Source of the DNA: Thermincola carboxydiphila
Lineage (GTDB): Bacteria; Bacillota; Thermincolia; Thermincolales; UBA2595
Direction of reading: 5' to 3'
Length of the DNA stretch: 64,000 bases
Assembly: GCA_016841045.1 (NCBI GenBank)
Contig: JAENZX010000004.1
Coordinates: forward strand, 62,001-126,000
Shown here: one piece after another, positions 8,963 to 17,878 of the stretch
Layout: each line of letters opens with the position of its first letter
Position numbering within the stretch: the stretch's first letter is position 1
The notes under the pieces: model-generated
Told to the model about the DNA's origin: nothing
Databases searched by the model: none
What the model saw: only the letters and a program-made list of their open reading frames with translations
Translations under genes and position numbers: made by a program

Positions 8963-9002
8963 TAGGAGAGCGTGGTTAGAATTAACTAACCACGCTCTCC
9001 TA
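8963..9002. terminator. Long perfect hairpin, probable terminator
   Basis: A 17-bp perfect inverted repeat (8963-8979 with 8986-9002) follows the lipoprotein gene. The downstream T tract is weak (AATTACCTTTT), so termination efficiency is uncertain, but position and stem strength fit. Confidence 0.65.
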
Positions 9003-9112
9003 ATTACCTTTTACCTGGGACAGCTGCCACACTCCCCACGATATAACCGGTTGACCGTAGACCGTACTTTGGTGAATCCCAATACGCTATTGTATAACTA
9101 TGTCTAATTATA

Positions 9113-9170
9113 TTAACCCCCGGCCTATAAATTCACCAAAAAAGGCCTATCTGCCAAAATTGGGGGTTAA
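9113..9170. repeat. Imperfect inverted repeat downstream of the small membrane protein array
   Basis: TTAACCCCC (9113-9121) pairs with GGGGGTTAA (9162-9170), with GGCC elements inside. It lies just past the last gene of a minus-strand array and may be its terminator, although there is no clear T tract. Confidence 0.4.
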
Positions 9171-9217
9171 GTAGTCATATGTAGCCTTAATCTGAATGGT
9201 ACCCTTTAAATCAGCAA

Positions 9218-9757
9218 CTACTTCTTGTTCCTTCTTAAAATTATTTTCCTTACCGGACTTGGCACTGGCGCAAATCTAACTTTTGAATTATGAGACATTT
9301 CTATTGCCTCATTTGCTGCTCTTTGATCTAACCACCTGTAAACGTATCCTAAGGAAATTCCCCAAACAGAAGCACTTACAAAATTTGAGAATGCATTACT
9401 AAATGTGACTGTAGTTATTGTTGGCAGCTTAAACATGACCGCAATTGCATAGATAAAAAACCATACCTTCTTTCCAAAAAACCAACTCTTAAAAATCAAA
9501 TTCCTACTTGATACTTTGGGGATTAGATAGGAGAATATCACACCCAAAAACCCTATAAAAAGAGTGGTATCAAAAGAAGCAAAAAGTTTCTCTATTAGGT
9601 TTTCGGGTGGTCTGCCATAAACAGCGATTGAATCAAAGTACAAAAACATCTTAGTATCAAAAAGCAAATGTGATATTAGATTTGCAAAAAATGTCGGTAT
9701 TCCTGCCAAAACCCCTGCCCAAAATCCTCTTGTTAGCCTATCCTCTATAATAAACAA
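9218..9757 (-). CDS. Small multi-spanning membrane protein, paralogue A
   Basis: A 179-aa protein with about four predicted membrane helices (near residues 10-30, 60-83, 92-113 and 125-147) and a basic tail (KIILRRNKK). I do not recognise the family. It is clearly related to the protein at 10594-11037: both share an opening DR(L/I)..GF..G..AG, a central NL(I/L)(F/L)K.W, a proline after (K/R)LP and a closing S.SVxG..L.YV..(W/R)LD. The array suggests repeated local duplication. The start is TTG at 9757 with GAGAGGGA upstream. No signal of function is visible. Confidence 0.7.
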   Translation of the reverse strand: MFIIEDRLTRGFWAGVLAGIPTFFANLISHLLFDTKMFLYFDSIAVYGRPPENLIEKLFASFDTTLFIGFLGVIFSYLIPKVSSRNLIFKSWFFGKKVWFFIYAIAVMFKLPTITTVTFSNAFSNFVSASVWGISLGYVYRWLDQRAANEAIEMSHNSKVRFAPVPSPVRKIILRRNKK

Positions 9758-9772
9758 TGTTAATCATCCCTC

Positions 9773-9856
9773 TCATGCTTTTAAACCAGTCCCAGCAGTC
9801 AACATAGGTGAATCTGCGTTTTGAGCCGAACCAATATGAATATTACCAATTTGCAT
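9773..9856 (-). CDS. Possible 27-aa peptide inside the membrane protein array
   Basis: An ATG-started ORF (opening MQIGNIHIGSAQN) begins 4 nt after the stop of the upstream gene and ends just before the ribosome site of the downstream gene, a layout that fits translational coupling. The opening resembles small spore germination (GerPA/PF-like) proteins, but the resemblance is short and could be accidental. Confidence 0.28.
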   Translation of the reverse strand: MQIGNIHIGSAQNADSPMLTAGTGLKA

Positions 9857-9859
9857 TTT

Positions 9860-10405
9860 TTACAAGACCCCATCTGATTTCGGACTTATAGTATTATCCT
9901 GAGTTAAATTTCCTATCAATGGCAGCTTCTCACCTTCGTTCATATTTCTATCAGGAAATAAAGAACTGTGACCAAATTTTGCTGCAAAAAGACCGCAGAA
10001 TGCTCCAAATACAGCATGGTCAATAAAACTTAGGAGAGAAGACAAAGGTTTTTTACTTCTAATAGTTAAACCTAGTCGTGCTGATAAACCATAAATGGCA
10101 ATCCATAAAACAGAACCTACTCCTGTTCCTTTAATTACTGCATTATCACGTCCAGTAGCAGATAAAAGATACGTTATTATAATGCCTGTAATACTTATAG
10201 TCGTATGGTTTGTTAACGAAGCAATTATTTTTGCTTCACTAGTGTTGACCTTATTTTTTGGTATAAACAAACTTGATGCTATTTGACCATACTTTACGTC
10301 TGTCAACCCTAAATGGTATTCAACTGAGTTCGTTACTCTACCAGGCAGACCACAAATTACACCTGCTAGTATCCCAAGTAAAACTCTGTCCCTAATTTTA
10401 AACAA
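9860..10405 (-). CDS. Small multi-spanning membrane protein, paralogue B
   Basis: A 181-aa hydrophobic protein with about four membrane helices. The N-terminus (FKIRDRVLLGILAGVICGLP) aligns with the other members of this local array (RDR/KDR followed by a GxxAG helix); the rest is more diverged. The start is set at TTG 10405, preceded by GGAGGGA at 5 nt; the reading frame is open further upstream but without a ribosome site. Function unknown. The neighbours are paralogues on the same strand. Confidence 0.65.
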   Translation of the reverse strand: MFKIRDRVLLGILAGVICGLPGRVTNSVEYHLGLTDVKYGQIASSLFIPKNKVNTSEAKIIASLTNHTTISITGIIITYLLSATGRDNAVIKGTGVGSVLWIAIYGLSARLGLTIRSKKPLSSLLSFIDHAVFGAFCGLFAAKFGHSSLFPDRNMNEGEKLPLIGNLTQDNTISPKSDGVL

Positions 10406-10593
10406 ATATATCCCTCCAAAATACAAAATTGAATGATACAACAATTTAGAATCTTAATTTTAAGTCAATGCAGTATTCATTCCAATTTAAATTCTCACTA
10501 AGTTGGAAATCAAACAACTGGTGCTTGAGAAGTCGCTTAAATCAGCGAACATTCTAAACAACCAGTAAAACTCCATTTTCTAAGTACTTGTGC

Positions 10594-11037
10594 TTATGTT
10601 CCTACTTTATCCAGTCTTTTCAAAACATAGGCTAAAACCAAACCATAGACTGATGCAGAGAGCAAATGAGAAATAGTTGCGTTAAATGTATGAACTTCGA
10701 GATTTGGTAACCTAAATGCTATTGCTAATGCGTAGGTTACTTCCTGCACAAATACTCCGTAAATCCATCCCTTCAACAAAAGATTCTTACTTGTTAATTT
10801 TAGGAGAACATAGGCAAAAGGAATGCCCATAAACCCCGAGAAAAGGATTTGTTCTAGCTGAGTAAACACTACTTCAAATGCTGTGTTGGGTAACCTTCCT
10901 AAAGTTATAGTTGATGCCCAATTCAACAATCTTTCGTTATACAAACCTAATAAGTACCCACCCCAATCAATAACAATCATGGCAGCTCCTGCAATTAATC
11001 CACTTATAAATCCTACACTAATTCTATCCTTAAACAT
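10594..11037 (-). CDS. Small multi-spanning membrane protein, paralogue C
   Basis: A 147-aa protein with four predicted membrane helices and little else. It opens with MFKDRISVGFISGLIAGAAM and ends LSASVYGLVLAYVLKRLDK, closely matching the layout of paralogue A. It looks like the most compact intact member of the array. The ATG at 11037 has AGGAGG 8 nt upstream. Function unknown; the fold could be related to other small four-helix Firmicute membrane proteins, but I could not confirm a family. Confidence 0.7.
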   Translation of the reverse strand: MFKDRISVGFISGLIAGAAMIVIDWGGYLLGLYNERLLNWASTITLGRLPNTAFEVVFTQLEQILFSGFMGIPFAYVLLKLTSKNLLLKGWIYGVFVQEVTYALAIAFRLPNLEVHTFNATISHLLSASVYGLVLAYVLKRLDKVGT

Positions 11038-11078
11038 CTTCTAGGCCTCCTAATCCTTTTAGATTTAAATCACGATAT

Positions 11079-11226
11079 TTAGTACCTATATATCATCAGC
11101 CCTGCCAGACCTCCTACTGCAGGCCCAGTCATAAATCCGATCCACCAATTCAGTTTCATAACCATAATCATGCTGGTAAATTCAAAGGCAGAATATCTTG
11201 TTAACCCAAAGTACATCGTATTTCAT
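11079..11226 (-). pseudogene. Degraded paralogue of the small membrane protein array
   Basis: A good ribosome site (GGAGGAAGG) precedes the start MKYD, after which the frame shifts by one and continues as YFGLTRYSAFEFTS...MIYRY to a stop at 11079. The second part aligns with the stretch VGFSKYYAFQISG...FYIRY of the gene at 11537-12009. The N-terminal helix is deleted and the frame broken, so this is a remnant of another family member. Confidence 0.6.
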
Positions 11227-11259
11227 AATCCTTCCTCCATTACCAAGAAAATTATTCTT

Positions 11260-11379
11260 TTACTTCATCTTTGAGTAAATACAGGCTCCACCCCACCAAT
11301 TTGGTTTATTCACGGACAACATACTATTTGCTTCGAATAGTGAACTGGGTGATAAATTTAAATACTTCATAATTTGCAT
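11260..11379 (-). CDS. Possible 39-aa peptide
   Basis: An ORF starting MQIMKYLNLSPSS and ending with GGACIYSKMK lies between two decayed paralogues. The N-terminus resembles the 27-aa ORF at 9773. No clear ribosome site was seen, so it may be chance or another remnant. Confidence 0.18.
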   Translation of the reverse strand: MQIMKYLNLSPSSLFEANSMLSVNKPNWWGGACIYSKMK

Positions 11380-11474
11380 CAATAACAAAACTATTCTTTA
11401 AATTTTTCCCCAAACTGGACTTAATTACTGTAGAAATATCTGTCAAGTTAACCAGAGCAATGATTCATGGCCAA

Positions 11475-11505
11475 CAAAATTAAAGGTTGACCGAATGGTC
11501 AACCT
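11475..11505 (-). terminator. Intrinsic terminator after the frameshifted paralogue
   Basis: A 9-bp perfect stem (11484-11492 with 11497-11505), a GAAT loop and TTTAATTTTG on the minus strand. It follows the stop at 11537. Confidence 0.75.
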
Positions 11506-11536
11506 CTGATAAAAAACAGTCTACATTTATAACTCG

Positions 11537-12009
11537 TTACCTTTTGAGAAGTGATTCATCACTCCAACGGACAACAAAATAAGACATTACTAACCCAAAA
11601 ATCACATTACCTAACAATATAGTAATATTAGTTGGAAAGTCAAATGGTACTAACCTTGATGCCCCCAGGGAATAGAGAAACCCATAAATAACGGTAAACA
11701 TGATTAAATCGAAACTATCAAACCTTTCAACCACCAAAATTCTACACCAGTATATCTAATATAAAAAACAGTCACGACTCCTAACAGGATCGCCGTTGAC
11801 TCCCAAACTATACCTCCAAGTAACAGCCCCGATAAATCATCGGTGGATTTTTTAAGCAAATAGACTGCTCCTGATATTTGAAAAGCGTAATATTTTGAAA
11901 AACCTACTTGAACCAATATAAAATCAAATATTAACTGAGGTATTGTAGCCACAATCCCTGCGATAGCACCTAATGCTGTGCCGTCACTTATCTTCATAAT
12001 TTCACCCAT
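11537..12009 (-). pseudogene. Frameshifted paralogue D of the small membrane protein array
   Basis: Two overlapping frames together make one family member. The first (from ATG 12009 or 11997) runs to VEFWWLKG and then stops within a few codons. The second frame, entered at about 11720-11735, continues with FDSFDLIMFTVIYGFLYSLG and ends VRWSDESLLKR at 11537. The join falls where paralogues A and C have LK(S/G)W, so a single-base insertion or deletion near the AAAGGTTT sequence is the simplest explanation. It could be a pseudogene, a sequencing error or, less likely, programmed frameshifting. Confidence 0.65.
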
Positions 12010-12023
12010 TCCTTTAATCTCAC

Positions 12024-12077
12024 TCAGTCGAGCAACATCGCAAACAATACTGCTATTAAAGGTTTATCGTATTTCAT
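12024..12077 (-). pseudogene. N-terminal remnant of another array member
   Basis: A 17-codon ORF starting MKYDKPLIAVLFAM, with a proper ribosome site (GGAG, 7 nt), ends abruptly at TGA just before gene D. The MKYD start matches the remnant at 11226, so it is probably the start of a deleted paralogue. Confidence 0.45.
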
Positions 12078-12327
12078 TCTTGTTCTCCAATAAAAAATAG
12101 ATTGTCCCAGTCATAAATAGGATACTAAAAATAATCTTTCCAGTATTGGCGATGATTATTACAGGAAATGTAAATGTAAATTAAAATTAGGCCATTTACC
12201 GGTCAAAAAGTGCAAAAAAAACAGAGGTCTAAGATGTCCTCAAAAATGCAAGGAAATCTTAAACCCCTACTCTAAATCTTAAACTCTCGCAAACCCTGTC
12301 AAACCGCTATTTATAAGACCTTCTCCC
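12078..12327. other. Intergenic remnant region
   Basis: No gene. A short stretch on the minus strand (around 12100-12130) shares a TTTATGACTGGG word with the remnant at 11130, which suggests more decayed array sequence. The rest shows nothing recognisable. Confidence 0.35.
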
Positions 12328-13869
12328 CTACTCCCACTCAATAGTAGCAGGCGGCTTGGAGGTAATGTCATACACAACCCTGTTAATATCCTTTACTTCA
12401 TTCACTATTCTATTGGAGATGCTTTCCAGTACATCATATGGAATCCGAGCCCAATCTGCTGTCATACCATCATGGCTGGTTACAGCACGGATAACACACG
12501 TATAGTTGTAGGTACGCTCGTCACCCATTACGCCAACCGACCGCATTGAGGGTAGGACGGCGAAGAACTGCCAAATCTCCCTATACAGCCCTGCCTTAAT
12601 AATTTCCTCATGAAAAATAGCATCGGCTTCCCTTAAGGTATCCAACTTTTCCTTTGTTATGTCACCAAGTATCCTTATTGCCAGTCCTGGCCCCGGGAAA
12701 GGCTGTCTCCATACAATGTGTTCAGGAAGACCTAACTGTTCCCCAACAAGCCTTACTTCGTCTTTGAAAAGCCACTTTAAAGGCTCAACCAATTTAAAAT
12801 GCATATCTTCGGGAAGTCCGCCCACATTATGGTGGGATTTAATTACTGCAGCTGTATCTGTTCCGCTCTCAACAACATCAGGATATAGAGTTCCCTGAAC
12901 AAGAAAATCTATCTCACCCAGTTTGCGGGCCTCTTCTTCAAAAACCCGGATAAACTCTGTACCGATGATTTTCCTTTTCTCCTCTGGTTCGGTGACACCC
13001 TCCAGTTTGCCTAAAAACCGCTCAGAGGCATCAACTGCCACAAGGTTTATATGGAACTGATCCCTAAAGGTCTCTTCAACCTGTTTACCTTCGTCTTTTC
13101 TAAGCAGACCATGATCTACAAAAACACATGTCAGTTGATCTCCAACTGCTTTGTGAACCAGCGCTGCGGCGACCGATGAGTCTACCCCACCGCTTAGACC
13201 GCACAGCACTTTATTACCACCAACTGCTGCCCTTATTTCCTTCACAGCTTGTTCAATAAAAGACTCCATTGTCCAGTCACCTTGACATTCACATACTTCA
13301 AACAGGAAACTGCGTAGCATATCCTGTCCCTTAGGGGTGTGGACAACTTCAGGGTGGAACTGCACTCCATAAAGTTTCCTTTCAGCATTGGCAAAAGCTG
13401 CTACCGGCGAGTGGCTTGTCCTAGCTGTAGTACAAAAACCTTCCGGAGGACATTCAACGTAGTCACCATGGCTCATCCAACATGAAAGTTCCTGATCTAG
13501 GCCGGTAAAAATTACATCATCAGGCTTAAGAACAGTCAAAGAAGTCTTTCCATATTCACGGTTTGCCGCCTTAGTTACCTTACCGCCTAACTGCTGTGTC
13601 ATGAGCTGGATTCCATAACAAATACCTAATACAGGAATACCAAGCTGAAGAATTTCCGGATCACACTGAGGAGCATTTTCCACATAAACACTTGATGGTC
13701 CTCCGGAGAATACTATTCCTTTAGGAGCAATTTCCTTTATCTTTGCAGCAGGCGTTTTATAAGATAATATCTCACAATAAACCTTTAGCTCCCTAATCCG
13801 CCGAGCTATTAACTGGGTGTATTGGCCACCGAAGTCAAGGACCAGTACCATTTCCTTATCTATAGACAT
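12328..13869 (-). CDS. guaA: GMP synthase (glutamine-hydrolysing)
   Basis: A 513-aa full-length GMP synthetase, which converts XMP, ATP and glutamine to GMP in purine synthesis. The N-terminal class I glutamine amidotransferase domain has its nucleophile in GICYGIQLM (Cys84) and the His-Glu pair in FHPEV. The ATP pyrophosphatase domain has the P-loop [14 protein letters not shown] near residue 225, and the C-terminal dimerisation domain ends in the expected KPPATIEWE. The ATG at 13869 has GGAGGAG upstream. It follows hpt on the same strand, linking GMP synthesis with purine salvage. Confidence 0.97.
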   Translation of the reverse strand: MSIDKEMVLVLDFGGQYTQLIARRIRELKVYCEILSYKTPAAKIKEIAPKGIVFSGGPSSVYVENAPQCDPEILQLGIPVLGICYGIQLMTQQLGGKVTKAANREYGKTSLTVLKPDDVIFTGLDQELSCWMSHGDYVECPPEGFCTTARTSHSPVAAFANAERKLYGVQFHPEVVHTPKGQDMLRSFLFEVCECQGDWTMESFIEQAVKEIRAAVGGNKVLCGLSGGVDSSVAAALVHKAVGDQLTCVFVDHGLLRKDEGKQVEETFRDQFHINLVAVDASERFLGKLEGVTEPEEKRKIIGTEFIRVFEEEARKLGEIDFLVQGTLYPDVVESGTDTAAVIKSHHNVGGLPEDMHFKLVEPLKWLFKDEVRLVGEQLGLPEHIVWRQPFPGPGLAIRILGDITKEKLDTLREADAIFHEEIIKAGLYREIWQFFAVLPSMRSVGVMGDERTYNYTCVIRAVTSHDGMTADWARIPYDVLESISNRIVNEVKDINRVVYDITSKPPATIEWE

Positions 13870-13910
13870 TAAGTCTCCTCCTAAACACCAAATAATTATT
13901 TAAGTACCAT

Positions 13911-13952
13911 TAACAGGTATTCTTTTAACAGTATTCTTTTAACAGTATTCTT
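13911..13952. repeat. Three copies of a 13-15-bp tandem repeat
   Basis: Units of the form TAACAG(G)TATTCTTT repeat three times between hpt and guaA. Probably replication slippage; no function inferred. Confidence 0.7.
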
Positions 13953-13996
13953 GCAAAATGGGTTTTTTAATCCTTCTAAGCTTATCTTTTACCACC

Positions 13997-14533
13997 TTAT
14001 CCATATATTTCTTTTTTCAGTACATACACCCCAGGCAGATTACGGTATTTTTCGTTATAGTCTAGACCATAACCTACAGCGAATTCATCTGGGATAACAA
14101 AACCATTGTAATGGATTGAAATTTCTATTTTCCTGCGGGCAGGCTTTTCCAAAAGTGTGCAAACGCGAACTGAACTGGGCTTTCTTGCTTCAAGGTTTTC
14201 CAAAAGGTATTTCAGTGTCAGACCTGAATCCACAATATCTTCTACTATTAGTACATCCTTGCCTTCAATACTTCTATCAAGGTCCTTTAAGATTCGCACA
14301 ACACCTGAAGATTCTGTCGATGAACCATAGCTTGATACTGCCATGAAGTCCAGCTCAACAGGTATAGTTATTTCCCTAACCAGGTCTGATAAGAATAGTA
14401 CTGCACCCTTTAAAATTCCCACTACTACCAAACTTTTACCCTCATAGTCGCGGGAAATAGCTGCTCCTATTTCGGCAACCTTCTGAGCAATTTCTTCTTT
14501 AGAAACAAGACACCTTTCAAGGTCGTTAATCAT
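13997..14533 (-). CDS. hpt: Hypoxanthine phosphoribosyltransferase
   Basis: A 178-aa type I phosphoribosyltransferase that makes IMP or GMP from hypoxanthine or guanine and PRPP. The PRPP-binding loop is seen as VLIVEDIVDSGLTL (residues 94-107), and the flexible-loop region SSYGSSTESSG and the base-contacting C-terminal FVIPDEFAVGYGLDYNEKYR are in place. The length is usual. ATG at 14533 with GGAGGTTT upstream. It lies upstream of guaA, a fitting purine pair. Confidence 0.95.
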   Translation of the reverse strand: MINDLERCLVSKEEIAQKVAEIGAAISRDYEGKSLVVVGILKGAVLFLSDLVREITIPVELDFMAVSSYGSSTESSGVVRILKDLDRSIEGKDVLIVEDIVDSGLTLKYLLENLEARKPSSVRVCTLLEKPARRKIEISIHYNGFVIPDEFAVGYGLDYNEKYRNLPGVYVLKKEIYG

Positions 14534-14614
14534 CTTGAAACCTCCGGCATTTTTATATAATAGATATTATATCAAAGAAACCAAGAGTTGTTAACCTGTT
14601 TGTATTCCTAAGTC

Positions 14615-16627
14615 TTACTTAAGTTTATGAGCCAGCTTATTTAAAATAGTTATTATCTCAATTTCTTCTAGGTATTCTAACGGTGTCGGGCTGAACCTAT
14701 GCTTTTCGTAAGCCCTGGTAATAAACATGATTTCATCAAAACTATGGTCAAATTTACCGGTGCTCTTTAATTGAATCGCAAATTCGAAAGGGGTCAAAGC
14801 TGCATCCTTATGATACCCTTTTCTGGACATTAGTTGTAAAAACTCCTTGTAAAAGTCTTGGGTTCCACGCTTGTAACGGCGTTTGTTCCTTATCTTAATT
14901 AGTAACATTATTAGGGTACCGACTGATACAACGAGTAAAACAATCTCGGGAGTGGAAATACCGGTTGCTTTGTTCGTACTGCTCACTGAAGGTTTTATAC
15001 TTTGCTGCCCCGGTTTCTCGGAAACAAGAGCAGGCTCTATCATGTTGGCTTCAGGCAAAGTAAAATCAGCTGTTGGTTCGAATGGTATCCACCCAACCCC
15101 GTTAATATATGCTTCAACCCAGGCATGAGCATCTGAAAGTTTAACCTTATAAGCGCCTTTTTCAGGCAGGTATTCACCAGTAGTAAACCCGGTAACCCAC
15201 CTGGCAGGAATACCAACCAACCGAAGCATTACAACCATTGCAGTGGAATGATATACACAGTAACCTCTTTTTAGATCAAATAGAAAAAAATCAGTCAGTT
15301 CCCGGCCTGGAGGCAGAGGTTTAACAGTAAGGTCGTATGGATATTTTGTAGAAAGAAAACGTTCTATCTCCTTGGCCTTTGCATAAGGCCCTATAGCTGA
15401 CTGGGTTATTTTTTCCGCCAGCGTCCCGACCCTTGTGGGAATCTTGGGAAGCTGAAGATATTTTGGGTTAACATCTAATAGACTCTGTGAACTGTTCTTT
15501 GAATAGTATTTTAGTTTAGAGTTTGTTAGTTCCGGTGGGTTTGTTACTTCCGGTGTATATGAAAGCACCCGGTAGGACAGCACGGGTTTGGATTCTGCAA
15601 AATAAAAGTTCCTACCTTCATCAGTTAACAAAGTTATGCCTTGCAGCTCTGTCGTTAGTGAATTAGTATCTATTTGGCTTATACCGGCTATTGTTCCACC
15701 AGAGAAAACGGTTTGAAAGCCTATCCCCTGATAGAAGCTAAAAACCTGCTCGATTTTGGAAACTGGGGCACTCTCCGGCAACGGCTCAAAATCTTCGTTC
15801 CCCGCTGTTCTAACAACCATAGAGTTCTGCCAGCCCCTGCCGGTATAGAAATCAATGGTCTCGCCCCTCCAGTAGGCAGGTCGCAATGACTTTACCTGCA
15901 TTATAGGTGTATCGTCAACGGGAACCTGCCCATTAAATTCGAAGTTTTGTAGCTTACCCCAAAAATCCTCATTAACAGTTTTTGAAGCTGCTTTTTGAGA
16001 AAAAAACAAAACCGGGTGGAGATTTGCATTCACTAAACCGTCCTTAAGAAACAAGAAAAGTACTGCGCTAAAAGAAATTAATATAATCAGGGATGCTGCA
16101 CTAATCACATTTTTTTTTATTCCCGAACCATTGACGAATCTAATCCGCGGGTCATTTTCAATTCTTATAATATTCAACTGGATATTTAATGCAAGAGCAA
16201 GTACAAGGTTGACTATTATGTAACTCAGGATGCCCTTGTCAGATGCAAAAATAGCCACGACCTGAAATAAACCACTGAGTATAAAGACTTCCCCGGCGCT
16301 ATTCCTCTCAAGAATAAAACCTCCTACAAGCAAAACAAGCAGAGAATAACAAAAGGTTACTGCGACATATAGCAATGTATGAGAAGCCTGACTTATGGCA
16401 GTCGGAACAATTATTGAAAATAATAAAAAGCCTGAAAAGAACCGCACAAGAGATGTCTTCACAGATGGCATCACATAAAAATAAGCCATAACAGCTATCA
16501 AAACAATAAGATCGATCCGGGAGTTCTCTAGTTTGAAGGCGTAAAAGACAATGAACTTAAGGCTTTCCAGATAAGCCATGATTAACAGTAACAACATTAA
16601 GGAAATTTTCTTCTTATCCAACACCAT
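14615..16627 (-). CDS. Membrane transglutaminase-like protein
   Basis: A 670-aa protein with about six N-terminal membrane helices (residues 5-210), an external beta-rich region, a transglutaminase core (residues 410-520), another helix near 560 and a cytoplasmic DUF4129-like tail. The Cys-His-Asp triad is visible: Cys in KRGYCVYHST, His in LSDAHAWVEAY and Asp in FEPTADFT. Proteins of this type always travel with DUF58 and MoxR genes, as here; a role in extracellular protein processing or cross-linking is assumed for the family. It overlaps the DUF58 gene by 14 bp, so the two are translationally coupled. Confidence 0.9.
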   Translation of the reverse strand: MVLDKKKISLMLLLLIMAYLESLKFIVFYAFKLENSRIDLIVLIAVMAYFYVMPSVKTSLVRFFSGFLLFSIIVPTAISQASHTLLYVAVTFCYSLLVLLVGGFILERNSAGEVFILSGLFQVVAIFASDKGILSYIIVNLVLALALNIQLNIIRIENDPRIRFVNGSGIKKNVISAASLIILISFSAVLFLFLKDGLVNANLHPVLFFSQKAASKTVNEDFWGKLQNFEFNGQVPVDDTPIMQVKSLRPAYWRGETIDFYTGRGWQNSMVVRTAGNEDFEPLPESAPVSKIEQVFSFYQGIGFQTVFSGGTIAGISQIDTNSLTTELQGITLLTDEGRNFYFAESKPVLSYRVLSYTPEVTNPPELTNSKLKYYSKNSSQSLLDVNPKYLQLPKIPTRVGTLAEKITQSAIGPYAKAKEIERFLSTKYPYDLTVKPLPPGRELTDFFLFDLKRGYCVYHSTAMVVMLRLVGIPARWVTGFTTGEYLPEKGAYKVKLSDAHAWVEAYINGVGWIPFEPTADFTLPEANMIEPALVSEKPGQQSIKPSVSSTNKATGISTPEIVLLVVSVGTLIMLLIKIRNKRRYKRGTQDFYKEFLQLMSRKGYHKDAALTPFEFAIQLKSTGKFDHSFDEIMFITRAYEKHRFSPTPLEYLEEIEIITILNKLAHKLK

Positions 16628-17876
16628 AGCCAGGCCTCCCTAGAATTTGCCGCAGGTCGGAATCCTTTTCCACTGTGGTAACCGGGATGCCTGAGTTCCT
16701 CAGCCGTGAGATAAGCTTCTCACGGTCCTTAATGTCTACATCAAGTTTGCCAAAAGTCTCAAGTAGGAGTAAAAAAATTGTTATGGCATGACCTTTGGCC
16801 CTTTTACTTAAAAGTATCTCAACAGCAGCATTATCAATTTCACCTGAAATAAGCATAAAATGCGCTTTGGGTGAAGCTGACATAACCCTGCCAAGGGCTT
16901 CTGCCAAGGGAGAAGCTTCTATAGAAACAGCGTGGGTAAGTTGTTTTAAAATTTTTATAAAATTGGCTTTTCCTTGACCGAAATTGACTTTATGTAACTC
17001 TTGTGCTGACATGTTTTGCTTGGGAGTACATAAAAACAGCTCTGTACCATGCCCTGCCTTCATCAAAGCTGCTGCGACAGAAGCTGTTAAAGAAACCGCT
17101 TGTTCAAAGCTCCCTTCAGGCCCGTTATCAAAGTGGCGTTCCCTGCCATTGTCCAGAAATAATACAGTGTTTAAATACTCCGCCTGCTGATTATTTTTTA
17201 CAAATAGATTTTGTGTCTTGGCTGAAATCTTCCAATGTATTCTGGACAAGCCGTCAGCAATATCATATTTTCTGACAGAAAAAACTTCATGTCCACGTCC
17301 CTGACGCCCTAACAAACCAGCCGCCATTTTTGCCTTCCATCCACGAATATCCGAACCGGCCAAGTAAATAATCTTCGGTAAGACCTCTAATTGTCTGGGA
17401 TTACCAAATGGTCCGGAGCATGTAAAAACACCTAGAAAACCTCCACCTTTGATAACCCCTCTTCCCCACTCAAAGCTCCCACGGATTTTGCATTCCAGTT
17501 CTTCACAAACGACTTTGCGTTCAAAACTCCTAAGAGAAAAAGTATAGCAGCACAAGTTATCGGGCAGACCAAAAGTCATGGGCATTTCTATCCAAATCTG
17601 TACCCATGGAATTGGCCAGGGTGAGTTATTTACTATTTCTGTATAGACTTTAACTTTGGTTCCAGCTAATGAATTGATCTCAACTAATGCGTCTGATGAT
17701 TCTATCCAACTGTCAGCTGCTGTTCTTTTACAGGCTGCAGACCACAAAAAGTCTATTAATAGAAGACCCAGAGCAATATAACATAATAGGTAGGGAATCA
17801 GGCCACTTGATAAAAATGATGCAGCAAACAGTGAGACAAGTATAACTGCCGCTTTAAAATAACCTTGCCCTCTCAT
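16614..17876 (-). CDS. DUF58 domain protein
   Basis: A 420-aa protein with two N-terminal membrane helices (residues 7-47) and a DUF58 domain, recognised from VRKYDIADGLSRIHWKISAK (around residues 205-225), followed by a von Willebrand A-like region (VLFLDNGRE). DUF58 proteins partner with MoxR AAA ATPases and probably help assemble or activate a membrane complex. The middle gene of a MoxR-DUF58-transglutaminase operon; it starts 2 bp after the MoxR stop and overlaps the next gene. ATG at 17876 with GGAGG upstream. Confidence 0.9.
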   Translation of the reverse strand: MRGQGYFKAAVILVSLFAASFLSSGLIPYLLCYIALGLLLIDFLWSAACKRTAADSWIESSDALVEINSLAGTKVKVYTEIVNNSPWPIPWVQIWIEMPMTFGLPDNLCCYTFSLRSFERKVVCEELECKIRGSFEWGRGVIKGGGFLGVFTCSGPFGNPRQLEVLPKIIYLAGSDIRGWKAKMAAGLLGRQGRGHEVFSVRKYDIADGLSRIHWKISAKTQNLFVKNNQQAEYLNTVLFLDNGRERHFDNGPEGSFEQAVSLTASVAAALMKAGHGTELFLCTPKQNMSAQELHKVNFGQGKANFIKILKQLTHAVSIEASPLAEALGRVMSASPKAHFMLISGEIDNAAVEILLSKRAKGHAITIFLLLLETFGKLDVDIKDREKLISRLRNSGIPVTTVEKDSDLRQILGRPGYGVG

Positions 17877-17878
17877 TA

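Noticed and set aside
12328-14533. Purine riboswitch upstream of hpt or guaA
   Set aside because: Looked for the conserved three-helix core in both leaders and found none; the hpt-guaA gap holds only a tandem repeat.
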